Positions 54,824-64,000 of a stretch of DNA of 64,000 nucleotides are shown in pieces. Origin of the DNA: Clonostachys chloroleuca (Eukaryota; Ascomycota; Sordariomycetes; Hypocreales; Bionectriaceae). A program made the position numbers and the translations under genes. The DNA lies in the NCBI GenBank assembly GCA_037952775.1, contig JBANAY010000003.1:3844001-3908000 (forward strand). The letters run 5' to 3'. Every line of letters begins with the position of its first letter. The stretch's first letter is position 1. The notes below the pieces were generated by a model, which saw only the letters and a list, made by a program, of their open reading frames with translations, was not told the DNA's origin and searched no databases.

Positions 54824-56526
54824 ATGCCTGATATTGATCACAAGATGGAGATAAAGAGCGAAGAGGTCGAGGAGGCTATTGGAGAGGGTACCGTTACTCA
54901 CCCTCCAAGCGCAGCCATGAGCAATCGGATCAAAAGAACAGTGAGTACCGAGATACGAAACGAAACTTGAGATTTGGAGAAGTCAACTGAGCATTGTGGT
55001 ACCATAGTTTGATCGTCGTCTGCTGCCAATTGTCTGCTGTCTTTACGTGCTCTCGTATCTTGACCGAGGCAATATTGGCAACGCTAAGACAGCTGGGGTT
55101 GACGTCGATCTTCATCTCAATGACTCCCAGTGGGCATGGGTTCTCAATGCTTTCTACATATGCTATGTTTGTTTCGAATGGACAACAGTCCTTTGGAAAA
55201 TCTTTCCCGCTCATATCTACATCGCGTGTCTTTGCGTTTTGTAAGCGAGACCCCATCTGCCCACACTGTTAATGTACATCTCCTAACAAGATGTCTTCAG
55301 ATGGGGAACGGCAGCAGCCTGCTCTGGAGCGGTGACAAATATGGCCGGCTTGGTCGCCTGCCGATGTCTATTGGGCATTTTTGAAGCTGCGTTTGGTGCT
55401 GGTGCACCCTACTTCCTCTCGCTCTTCTATAGACGCAAAGAGCTTGGCTTTAGAGTCTCGATTCTTCTTGGCATGTCACCATTGGCTAACTGCTTCGCTT
55501 CTGCCCTTGCGTATGGTCTTACTCAAATTCGAGGAAGCTTGAGACCTTGGCAGTATCTCTTCATCATAGGTAAGAGTCCCTAATTGTTTTGATTGTGCCA
55601 TTAGCTCTCTAACATGCTGACGAAACATTTGTAGAGGGTCTGCCCACTGTCGCGTTCTCTGTTGTCGTATACTTCCTCCTCGCAGATTCCCCTGGTTCTG
55701 CCAAATATCTCACAGAGGAGGAGCAGAGGTACGCCGTTGAGCGTCTGCAGGTTGTTGACCGGACCAAGAAGTCGGGCATGAAGTGGTCCCAGGTTTTTGC
55801 CGGGATAACAGACTACCAGAACTACATGCACACGCTCATGCATTTCTGCTGCAACTACTCCTTTGCCGGTCTCTCAAATTTCCTTCCCACAATTGTCAAA
55901 GACATGGGATATTCTTCTATTCATGCCCAGGGACTGACTGCACCCGTCTACTTTGCAGCCTTCTTGTTGTGTGTGGTAGTAGCCATCACCTCTGACAAGT
56001 ATGGCAAGCGTGGATACCTTGTTAGCGGTTTTGCTTGTATTGGAACTGTTGGATACGCACTCCTCATCGTTGGCAGAGAGACACCTATCCGATACGCCGG
56101 TGTCTGGCTCGCTGCTTGCGGTGTCTACCCAGCGCTCTGCATCAACATTACTTGGCTGCTGAACAACCAGGGAGGTGACTCTAAGAGAGGCGCAGGTCTG
56201 GCCATCTTGGCTACTTTTGGGCAGTGCAGTTCTTTCTTGAGCAGTGTGGTGTTCCCACAAAAGGATAGGTGAGTTCTGGTCACAACATTGCAAGCGTGAT
56301 GTACAAGTCTAACATCAATTCTTCTGTTAGTCCTCACTACACCAAGGGCGTCTCCATTGGCTGTGGCCTGACTGCCTTGATTGTGATCCTATCCCTCACG
56401 CTTCACTTTCTTCTGGAGCGTGAGAACAAGAGGAGGGACCGTGAGCACGGACCTGTCGGATCAGACACTACGGTTGATGTCACTGAGGAGGGCGACAAGA
56501 ACAAGAATTTCCGCTATTTCACCTAA
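54824..56526 (+). CDS. MFS transporter, allantoate permease (DAL5/ACS) family, 482 aa
   Basis: Exons are 54824-54940, 55008-55240, 55301-55569, 55635-56268 and 56331-56526, all in phase. Twelve hydrophobic segments are expected. The family marker FDRRLLPIVCCLYVLSYLDRGNIGNAK is split around the first segment, followed by NDSQWAWVLNAFYICY, EAAFGAGAPYFLSLFYRRKE, GLSNFLPTIVKDMGY and SDKYGKRGY. Family members take up organic anions such as allantoate, ureidosuccinate, nicotinate or tartrate by proton symport at the plasma membrane. Its divergent neighbour is a C-C lyase, so it probably imports that enzyme's substrate or a precursor. Intact. Confidence 0.88.
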
Positions 56527-57172
56527 TTTGTCACCTAGGCAGGCTAATTGTAGGTATCTTCTATAGGAGCTTTGTTGTATGCTACACCAATAGAAATATG
56601 GAGAAAGACTGGGGGTGGGACTACCATTCACTGAAGAAAATAAATTACAATTATGTTTCTTCCGCTTCAAATGTCGCCCAATGATACATGCTTTACCTAG
56701 CTGGGGTCAATGCCGTATAACATAGGGGACGGAAGCAAGCAGAGATTATCCACATAGAAGCCAGAGACCTCATTGGCAATCGAATAAAACTTACTCGCCA
56801 TGATTTGAAATCCGTGACTCTCCAGGGGAGCTTCACAATGGACTACGTAACTTTGATTGTGGGACTTGTGACCGCCTCCTCCGCGAGTATCCGGGCCTAG
56901 CCATATCGATCAGAGGCGTACGGAGCAGTAGGAACCAATCCACAAGCTTCCCAGCCATTTGTAATGCCTTGATCCACCTATTTAGAGAAGATCGGGTCAA
57001 GCCTTCCTGGTCCTTGGTTCTTTACCCCGCAAGTTAGCTTGACCCCGGGATCAATCTTCATCGCGGACTAATGCAGCCGTGGAAAATATAAGGAGCAGTC
57101 GCCCGGCCGGTGGTTTCCGGACTTTCTTCCCAGCCATTACCTCCCTTGATACCCCTGCCCCGGCCTGCAGCA
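56527..57172. other. Non-coding stretch, promoter of the regulator at 57173
   Basis: 3' flank of the permease and 5' flank of the regulator on the same strand. Nothing distinctive. Confidence 0.45.
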
Positions 57173-59617
57173 ATGACGAGCTATTCGGGGCGACGGGCGT
57201 CTCAATTTCAACGTGTCTACAAGGCTTGCCAGTCATGTCGAAAGAAGAAGACTCGCTGCGTGTTAGATCCTAGCGATAGCCACGGTAACGGCCCTTGCGA
57301 AAGATGCAAACGGGAGTCACGGCCGTGTCTCTTCAGTCTAGAGCGATCTAGTCGTGGTCCTGAGAACTGGAAAGGGAGAAAAAACTCGGGTACGTCAACA
57401 ATTAACGGCCTTTGCTTGTCCTCTTGGCCTCGCTGCTAACCAAGGAAAGAAGATTCTCACACGCTATATACCGCCGCGGCTGCAAGAGAGCCTTCCATCG
57501 ATAGTGCCGGGGACAATACCACCATCATTGAGAACCCCCAGTCGTTTCGACGACCGCAACAACCGAACAAACTCGATCCTCTACAAGTAACAGAGATGTA
57601 TCAGGGAACGGCTGAGAAGGCCTGTTCTGGAGGCGACCTGTCCGCTCTCTCCGAGAGGGATGGATTGGCAGACACTGTAATCCGAACATTTGTCTCCAAC
57701 GAAAACGAAGCTCTCGATCTTCTTTATTGCGCCGCGCAGCAACGAGACGCCGAAAGCCCCGTACTATCAATGTCAGTGTCTAATCGGACACAGGCCGTAG
57801 AACATCTTACTCCTGTAACAATGGCATCAGCCGGACCTGATCCCGCGTCAAGATCGGTACAAACTAGTAACGTTTATCGCATCTGGGATTCCTTTAGATT
57901 TGTCAAGATGGGCTGGTTCACCTCCAAAGAAGCAGTGTCGTATATGGACTTGTGAGTAAATCAGACCAGCTACCCCTCTACAGTTCTTCTCTAACTTGCA
58001 ACCTCACCGAGTAGGTTCTTCAAGAATCTTGCTCCTATGTCTCCAGTCTGTCATGGTTGGGATTTGAGCCATTCGAAGCACTACAGCCTCGTTACCCAAG
58101 AGCCTCTTCTGGCTTGCACGATCTTGATGATATCGGCTCGGTATCACACCCTCCCAGGTGTCGGTGGGACCACTCGCGGGGTTATTATTCATCAACGACT
58201 CTGGGATCATTGCCAACATCTCATCATGCGAATCATATTCGGCCAAGAAAAGAAATCAAAAGCAAAGACGAGGACGGTTGGAGCTCTAGAGGCACTCCTT
58301 CTCATCCATGAGTGGCAACCAAACGCTATACACTTCCCTCCAGGCTCGGATGGTTGGGACTCAGACCTTCTTCTGTCTGTACAAGATGATCGCGATGATC
58401 CCTACGGAAACCAAGCCGACGCACCCGGGACGAGATGGATGGCCGATATCGTTGAGCCGGCCCGAATGTCAGACAAGATGTCCTGGATGCTGCTCGGCTG
58501 CGCCCAATCGCTCGCCCACGAACTCGGCCTCTATGACCCCAACAAGACTGATATTCCCGGTTCACACCCTCTGAGCCAAAGGTCTCGGGGTCCGAGACTT
58601 GCTAAATTACTTTACATCTTCATCGAGCAACTTTCCACGCGACTGGGATGCACCTCACTCGCGATGCACACGCAAGGTCGAGCCCTGCCAGATCGATCGC
58701 CTGCCGCCCCGGATTCGGCTTTTTTGTCGGCGTGGATTGAGTTGACCAGCCTTCTCCGTACAATTAGCGATGTGTTATTTCCATCATCGTTGGAAGCGCG
58801 CCAAATTCTTCTCGGGAGCAGGTACATCAACATAATCAAACACTTCAAGGGGCAGTTACTTTCGTGGAAGGCAGCCCATCTCAAAGACGAGAACATGAAC
58901 CCAGAATTCTTCAGCCTACTCTCCATGGACTACTTTAATCTCAACATCTTCATGAACAGCCTTGGAATGCAGGCTGTGGTCGACCGCGTTCTGCAAGACG
59001 GAAAGTCGACCACTGAGCGCCAGGACATCCTGAACTCCTCCCTCACATCAACAGATTACGAGTTCATCCAGGAAGTCATTGATGGAAGCTGCTCGGTCCT
59101 GCAAAGCGTCAATAAGCTGGCAGGTGAAGGCACGCTCCGCTATCAACCTGTGCGCATATTCCTTCGGGTCATCGCCGCCTCGATTTTCCTACTCAAAGCG
59201 CTTAGTCTTGGCTCGCGCTCGTCCAATGTCCAGTCCTCGCTGGCCATCCTGGAGGAGACGATACAGGCACTCCACACTAGCAATTTCGACGACATGCATC
59301 TCGCATCTCGCTATGCCTCGTTGCTGGATCGCCACGTCGCGAGGTTCAGGGAGCGACTGGTTCCATCGTCTGTGCCTCGAGGAATACCTGCCTCCATCAA
59401 CTGGAGCAGCGGCATGTGGGAAAACGGCATCGATCTAGCTGTTCAGATCAGTGATGCAGATATCTCAGCTGAGAACTTCCAGCCCAGTGCAGAAGAGTGG
59501 ATGTCACTGCCATTCGATGCCTCGTTGGCACCATTTGGTCCGACGGGGGACACGTTAGAAATGTCTGAATTCGGAGACAATGCATGGGAATTTCTACGGA
59601 GCTGGCCCATTACATAG
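57173..59617 (+). CDS. Zn2Cys6 transcription factor, 773 aa, three exons
   Basis: Exons are 57173-57389, 57450-57951 and 58015-59617. The finger uses Cys19, 22, 29, 42, 45 and 52 (ACQSCRKKKTRC, 12-residue loop, CERCKRESRPC). The middle domain has FFKNLAPMSPVCHGWDLSHS, EPLLACTILMISARYHTLPG, IIFGQEKKSKAKTRTVGALE and HFPPGSDGWDSDL, a combination I associate with Aro80-type regulators of amino-acid or aromatic catabolism, with moderate certainty. It follows the permease and lyase in the same region, so it is a likely local regulator. Intact. Confidence 0.88.
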
Positions 59618-61021
59618 GGACCCTGGCATTGATGTGCCCTTTCTTTGGTTTAGGTAGCTCTCGTTCTCTTTGTACTCAAGCGTCTCATATTTTGGAAATA
59701 CCATGGTTGTAATTTTAAGAGCGTAGTTCAATTGATCTCTTGACATGCCTATTTTGTTTTCTCCTTGACGATTGCATACGCAGGCACCTCACTAACGCTT
59801 ATTTTTGCAAGAAGTCTCAAAACCTCAAAAGCTCTAGGTCAAAGCCTAGTTGAACAACCAGAATGACATTGGGGTCCAGTAGCCAAGGCCACGCTGAACG
59901 GTGGCTTCAGAAGCTACTCGAACGCAAGTGTAATATGCCACGTCGATTTACACTAAGTACCTATGGTTGAAGAACTCTTCTGTGCTGTTAGACCATTTAT
60001 TCGGCCTTCTGCGACGGGCATCATGGGGACTCTTTCGAACCACCAGGCAAACGCAAGTCGATTGTGTGTCGTCATGATCATTGCCCAAGGCTCAGCTGAG
60101 GATGATCCACAACACTAAGTTTGCTCTCGTCAACTCATGTGTAGATCATCCACCCAGCCTGGGCATAGCGGCACATGATCTTAGTCTGTTTTGGACAAAT
60201 CTGAGTAGCAAAGAACACGATTTTCCCGTTAGGCACTCAGCCAATGTAGATCCTGAAAGAAGTCTAATTCTTTTTAACTAATACTGTTCGGAACTGAGCC
60301 CAATGCCAGTGCTTTTAGCTTCCATGTCATGTTTAATACGAGGTGAGTGGTGAGTTGTAATTCATTCCAAATGTAAGAAACAAGTGCGGTATTGTCTTAT
60401 TGAATAATTATTTTTTTCTAGCCCGCGTATGTACAGCGATCTGTCCCCTAGTTAGTTGTTCTGTGCCTTGCTGACGAGACGATCGCGGCGGCGATGCCGT
60501 GGCTATACAGACACAGGGCGCAGCACAGCCCGTTCCATCTGCCAGCTTCTGACTTCAGAATTGAAGATCGCTCCCTGCAGTTAGCATTTAGGCTCCTTAA
60601 TGGTTTTGGAAAAGAGTTGCCAAAACAGTGGGGAAGGACGTTTCTCGGACTTCACAGTTGGGGAAAAGATTGGCTCAACATGCAGTGACGTGTGCCAGGG
60701 ATGATCTTTGGCCTTATTTGCAAACTCTTTGTATGGATGATTCAATTGGCTCAAAGGTCCCTTTAGGCATTCTAGCTCTCGCAGGGGCACATGGTCAACA
60801 GCCTTGACTGGGCAAAGAGCCAGGCAGTGCAAAATAGAAACGTGTGCCAAGATGGAGAAAAAAAAAAAAAAGCCAAGACAGAGAGGAATGCGTATACCAG
60901 CTCGCGTATTTATGCAGGCGATGCTCCTCTGTAAGACCTACTTGCAATTCAAAGCATCAAACAGAGGTCAATTCATTAAAGCCACATTTCGTTTCCAGTC
61001 TCAACAATCCCTACCAACACC
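59618..61021. other. Non-coding stretch
   Basis: About 1.4 kb with an A run at about 60858-60870 but no gene. Short frames near 60494-60850 lack motifs. Confidence 0.45.
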
Positions 61022-61984
61022 ATGGCGACTACAGTTTGGACTATCAGTGTAGTCGGTCTGGCATTCATTGCCATTTCGCTACTATGTACATTCATTATGA
61101 CAGTTGCGGGGTTTATTACTCTTCACCGTCTTGGAGACTATGCTCGTTCATGTGTTTCTTGGATTAAAGCCTCGATGACCCTCGGTACAATGTAAGCTAC
61201 CGTAATTTGCGATTCCGAGTCATATTCCGACTAACCAATCCCTCTTCAGATGGATGGCACTTTGGATTGGTGCTATGCTTTCGCCAGACACGTATTTTTC
61301 CAGAAGAAACATCTACGACAATCCTCGTTTCCACCTTTCCGCCTTCTATCAACTTTTCTACCTTGTGACTCTTGCCGTAGTTATGGCCACCCAAATTGAG
61401 GTCGCTCGCGGCTTCAAGGATGAATCTAGTGCTTGGGTCAAGAGCAAAACATCGAAGATCCTTCTAGGAGTCTTTGTTGTTCTAAGCGTTATCCGTTTCA
61501 TCCTCTACGAGATCTCTGCCGTAACAACCGTCTGGGTTACCGTCGCGAGCTATGCTATTGATCTGGTTCAGTTCATCCTTCTCTGGGTCGGATCTATTGT
61601 GTCTCTCGTGTATCTTGTTAAGGGGAAGGGACACTTTAACCCCAACGTAAGTCTTTTGCACTGTCAGTTATATATGCGATACCAGCTAACGTGATCCTCC
61701 TTCAGATTCAAAACTCTCACCGGGTTTATCGATCTTTACTGGCCATATTTATCCTCACTCTCCTGCGACAAACCTTCGAAGGTTTATATGCCATCGCGTA
61801 CTTCGTTTCGCTGTTTATCAGCATCTACGACTCTTATGCCAATGTCTGGACGACCATACTACATATCCCTCGCATCATCTTCACGGCATGGATGGTTACA
61901 GCAACCTTTGGTGTTTTCTTCAGCCTTGCCTCACTCTTTAAGCGTGGGCCAAGTCGCGTCAAGTACGATGGAGAATCAGCCTAA
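61022..61984 (+). CDS. Multi-pass membrane protein of unknown function, 281 aa
   Basis: Exons are 61022-61191, 61250-61646 and 61706-61984. About seven hydrophobic segments are visible: SVVGLAFIAISLLCTFIMTV, the next near MALWIGAML, YQLFYLVTLAVVMATQIEV, ILLGVFVVLSVIRFILY, VQFILLWVGSIVSLVYLV, LLAIFILTLLRQTFEGLYAI and FTAWMVTATFGVFFSLASLF. The arrangement recalls fungal DUF-type seven-span proteins of the DUF7702 kind, sometimes discussed as orphan receptors, but I cannot assign it firmly. Intact and well coded. Confidence 0.75.
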
Positions 61985-62680
61985 GTTCGGAGTCGCTCAA
62001 GCCGAGTAAACCTGCGCCATGACGGATCTAGCCAAGTCTTCTTGTTTAGACTTTCCTTATGTATATTTTCTTTTCCGTTTCATAACTTCGCCAATGTCTT
62101 TGATGCATTTCCTGGCCGCTGATAACTAAACATGACGATAAACAGTCATATAACGAAACGATAAGATACCAATCCTTGCGTCTTCCTATATTAGAACATG
62201 TATTCAACTAGATTTTATGGTTTTTGAAATAAATTGCACTTTTATCAAATAATATATCTATATGCTACCATATATAAACATTAGCTCGGCATCAACGTCC
62301 TACCAGGCGAGAAGTGCTTGAATGGGCGCCCGGTAAGGAGTGCCTTTTTTTGCAGCAGGTGGCTTCTATTGAAACGACGATTAAGCAGCGAGTCCAGGTT
62401 CGCGCCGGCCTAGCCTAAACCGACAGGTTGATACCAAATGTAAGCACTATCCTTATTTGTCCCCAGAGTGTGCATAAGAGCTCCCTTGTCTGAAGTGAAC
62501 GGCGGTAAAGTTGTCTTATCTCCGCTCTGCCCAATACGTGTAGCAGCTAAACTTGATTCCTTCAACAACAAATAGTGTGTCGACCTTTGGTAATAACCAA
62601 CCGACGCCTCTCGATGAAATTTCCTCAGACTCTCCTACGAAACTACTTGTATACCTACAACTCGGACCTATGTACTAACA
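61985..62680. other. Non-coding stretch
   Basis: 3' flank of the membrane-protein gene (AT-rich, 62190-62285) and 5' region of the methyltransferase. Nothing recognised. Confidence 0.45.
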
Positions 62681-63624
62681 ATGTCCGTCCCAGCTCTCAA
62701 AGACTTCATGGCTACAGCGCCTGTAGCCAAGCCTCCCCAAATCCCGGATACCTCGGGAAGCACTCCACTGACACATCACGAATGGCGAACGGCGAGTAAC
62801 AGCGCAACACATCTACTACCAGCGCTCCACGCTCTCCGAGATGCGCGTCCTGATGTCAAGCTTCTCGATGTCGGCTGTGGCTCCGGTTCTATCACCGCAA
62901 CTTTAGCACTGGAGATTCCTCAAGGCCTTGTCACGGGACTAGACAAGGACCCTGAGATACTCAAAAGGGCAGAGCTAGTAGCTCGTTCTTGGGAATCGAA
63001 GAACGTGACCTTCCAGGCCGGCGACGCATCAAAACTACCTTTCCCGGATGACAGTTTCGATATTGTCCATTGCCATCAGGTGCTCACTTGGCAAAAGGAA
63101 CCCTGGGTTGCTTTGGCCGAGATGCTTCGAGTCACGAAGCCAGGCGGCATCGTCTCAGCGCGTGAGGGCGATTTTAGGACCGAGGCCGTGTGGCCTGAGA
63201 CAGAGGGTCTGAAGAAGTTCCATGACTTCACAGAGAAATTAATGAAAGCCTCTGGAGGGCATTCTGATGGAGGGAGGCAGTTGCTCGGGTGGGCATTGAA
63301 GGCTGGGGCAATGAGAGAGGACACGAGAGTAACGTGGGGATCTTGGGGCTATAGCAACGCCGAGGAAAAGAAAGTTTGGTGTAAGTATACCCCTTCTTAT
63401 TCCTCCACGTCTATCGTGGGTGGGCGGCCAGTATTAACCTCATTTCTCCAGCGGATGGAATGATTGGGATGCTCCAAGGGGGCAGGCTTCGGGGTATGGC
63501 CCTCAAAATGGGACTAGCAACTGAGGATGATCTCGATATCATGATTAAGGCTTGGAATGAATGGTTTCTGAGTGAGGAAGCAACTCTCTCTATGATGTCT
63601 GGTGAGATTCTCATTCAGAAATAA
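62681..63624 (+). CDS. SAM-dependent methyltransferase, 290 aa
   Basis: Exons are 62681-63380 and 63452-63624, in phase. The N-terminus has THHEWRTASNSATHLLP, usual for a fungal UbiE-like group. Motif I is LLDVGCGSGSITATLA (about residues 61-76), then GLDKDPEILKRAE, the acidic post-motif FQAGDASKLPFPDDSFDIVHCHQVL, and MLRVTKPGGIVSAREGD. The substrate cannot be read from the sequence; related fungal enzymes methylate small metabolites or sterol-like molecules. It probably acts in the cytosol. Intact. Confidence 0.85.
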
Positions 63625-64000
63625 TCTTCAGTCTGAGCTCAAGCTCAACAAGGTCATTAAATCCCCGTTTGCGACACAATGTTATAAGTCTCAGGATCTC
63701 TCGACCGTATAGCTTCACAGCCTTTCTCAAATATCCCTAGAGCGTCCCATTTTATGGCCAGTGCCTCGTTCAAAGTCCCCTTCAGTCAGCCATCACATCG
63801 CGCATGAAAGCATATCTATACCGTTCGAATAGCAGGAAGATTTTCCCACGGCGTCCGTCGCTCCTTGCTTCCAGTGCCGACCATTTGCAGATCGTATCTT
63901 CCTAAGGGTCAGTCACCTCGAGTAAGCTTGAGAGGCCTTGTGCTTGAGAACACTTGACATATAAATACGAGTTGGCACGTAATCCGATCCACCACCAGCT
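63625..64000. other. Non-coding end of window
   Basis: 3' flank of the methyltransferase. TATAAATACGAG near 63960 may be the TATA region of a gene beyond the window. Confidence 0.35.

Overview
The window is filamentous ascomycete (Pezizomycotina) nuclear DNA. Genes are split by short spliceosomal introns (about 45-90 nt, GT..AG). Typical fungal families are present: Zn2Cys6 regulators with a fungal-specific middle domain, DUF7730/F-box-like proteins, MFS permeases, NmrA-like and SDR enzymes, a GPI-anchored protein and a small secreted cysteine-rich protein. Class or genus cannot be fixed from the sequence alone. I see no tRNA, rRNA, CRISPR array or recognisable transposon coding sequence.

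Region A (1-21 kb) is a gene graveyard. In order it holds a secreted TolB/PD40-like gene (-, cut by the window edge), a Zn2Cys6 regulator (-), an intact small secreted protein (+, 5.9 kb), an NmrA-like gene (-), an SDR (-), an APC-type permease (-), an intact cupin (-, 13.7-14.4 kb), a second Zn2Cys6 regulator (+), a zinc-less medium-chain reductase joined to a cytochrome P450 remnant (-), and an NTF2/SnoaL-like gene (-). All except the secreted protein and the cupin carry in-frame stops, frameshifts or deletions. The mix of two regulators, transporter, P450, reductases, NmrA and SnoaL-like protein looks like a decayed metabolic (possibly secondary-metabolite) cluster.

Region B (21-42 kb) is mostly intact: a DUF7730-like protein, a GPI-anchored secreted protein, a Zn2Cys6 regulator divergent from an MCT-type MFS transporter (one frameshift in a C run), a YeeE/YedE thiosulfate-type transporter, a seven-exon formamidase divergent from a homoserine-acetyltransferase-like hydrolase across a GATA-rich promoter, an orphan acidic protein, a small membrane protein and a second DUF7730-like protein.

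Region C (42-52 kb) has an F-box/ankyrin gene with two in-frame stops and a frameshift, a kinase C-lobe plus vWA fusion lacking a visible N-lobe, a second cupin related to the one at 14 kb, and long non-coding stretches. Region D (52-64 kb) is intact: an isocitrate-lyase/PEP-mutase-family lyase divergent from a DAL5-type MFS permease, a Zn2Cys6 regulator next to it (a plausible catabolic module), a multi-pass membrane protein and a SAM methyltransferase.

Two patterns stand out. Eight in-frame stops are each one transition away from a sense codon, in the way repeat-induced or similar C-to-T mutation would give. Five frameshifts fall in short homopolymers, which raises sequencing error as an alternative for those particular lesions.
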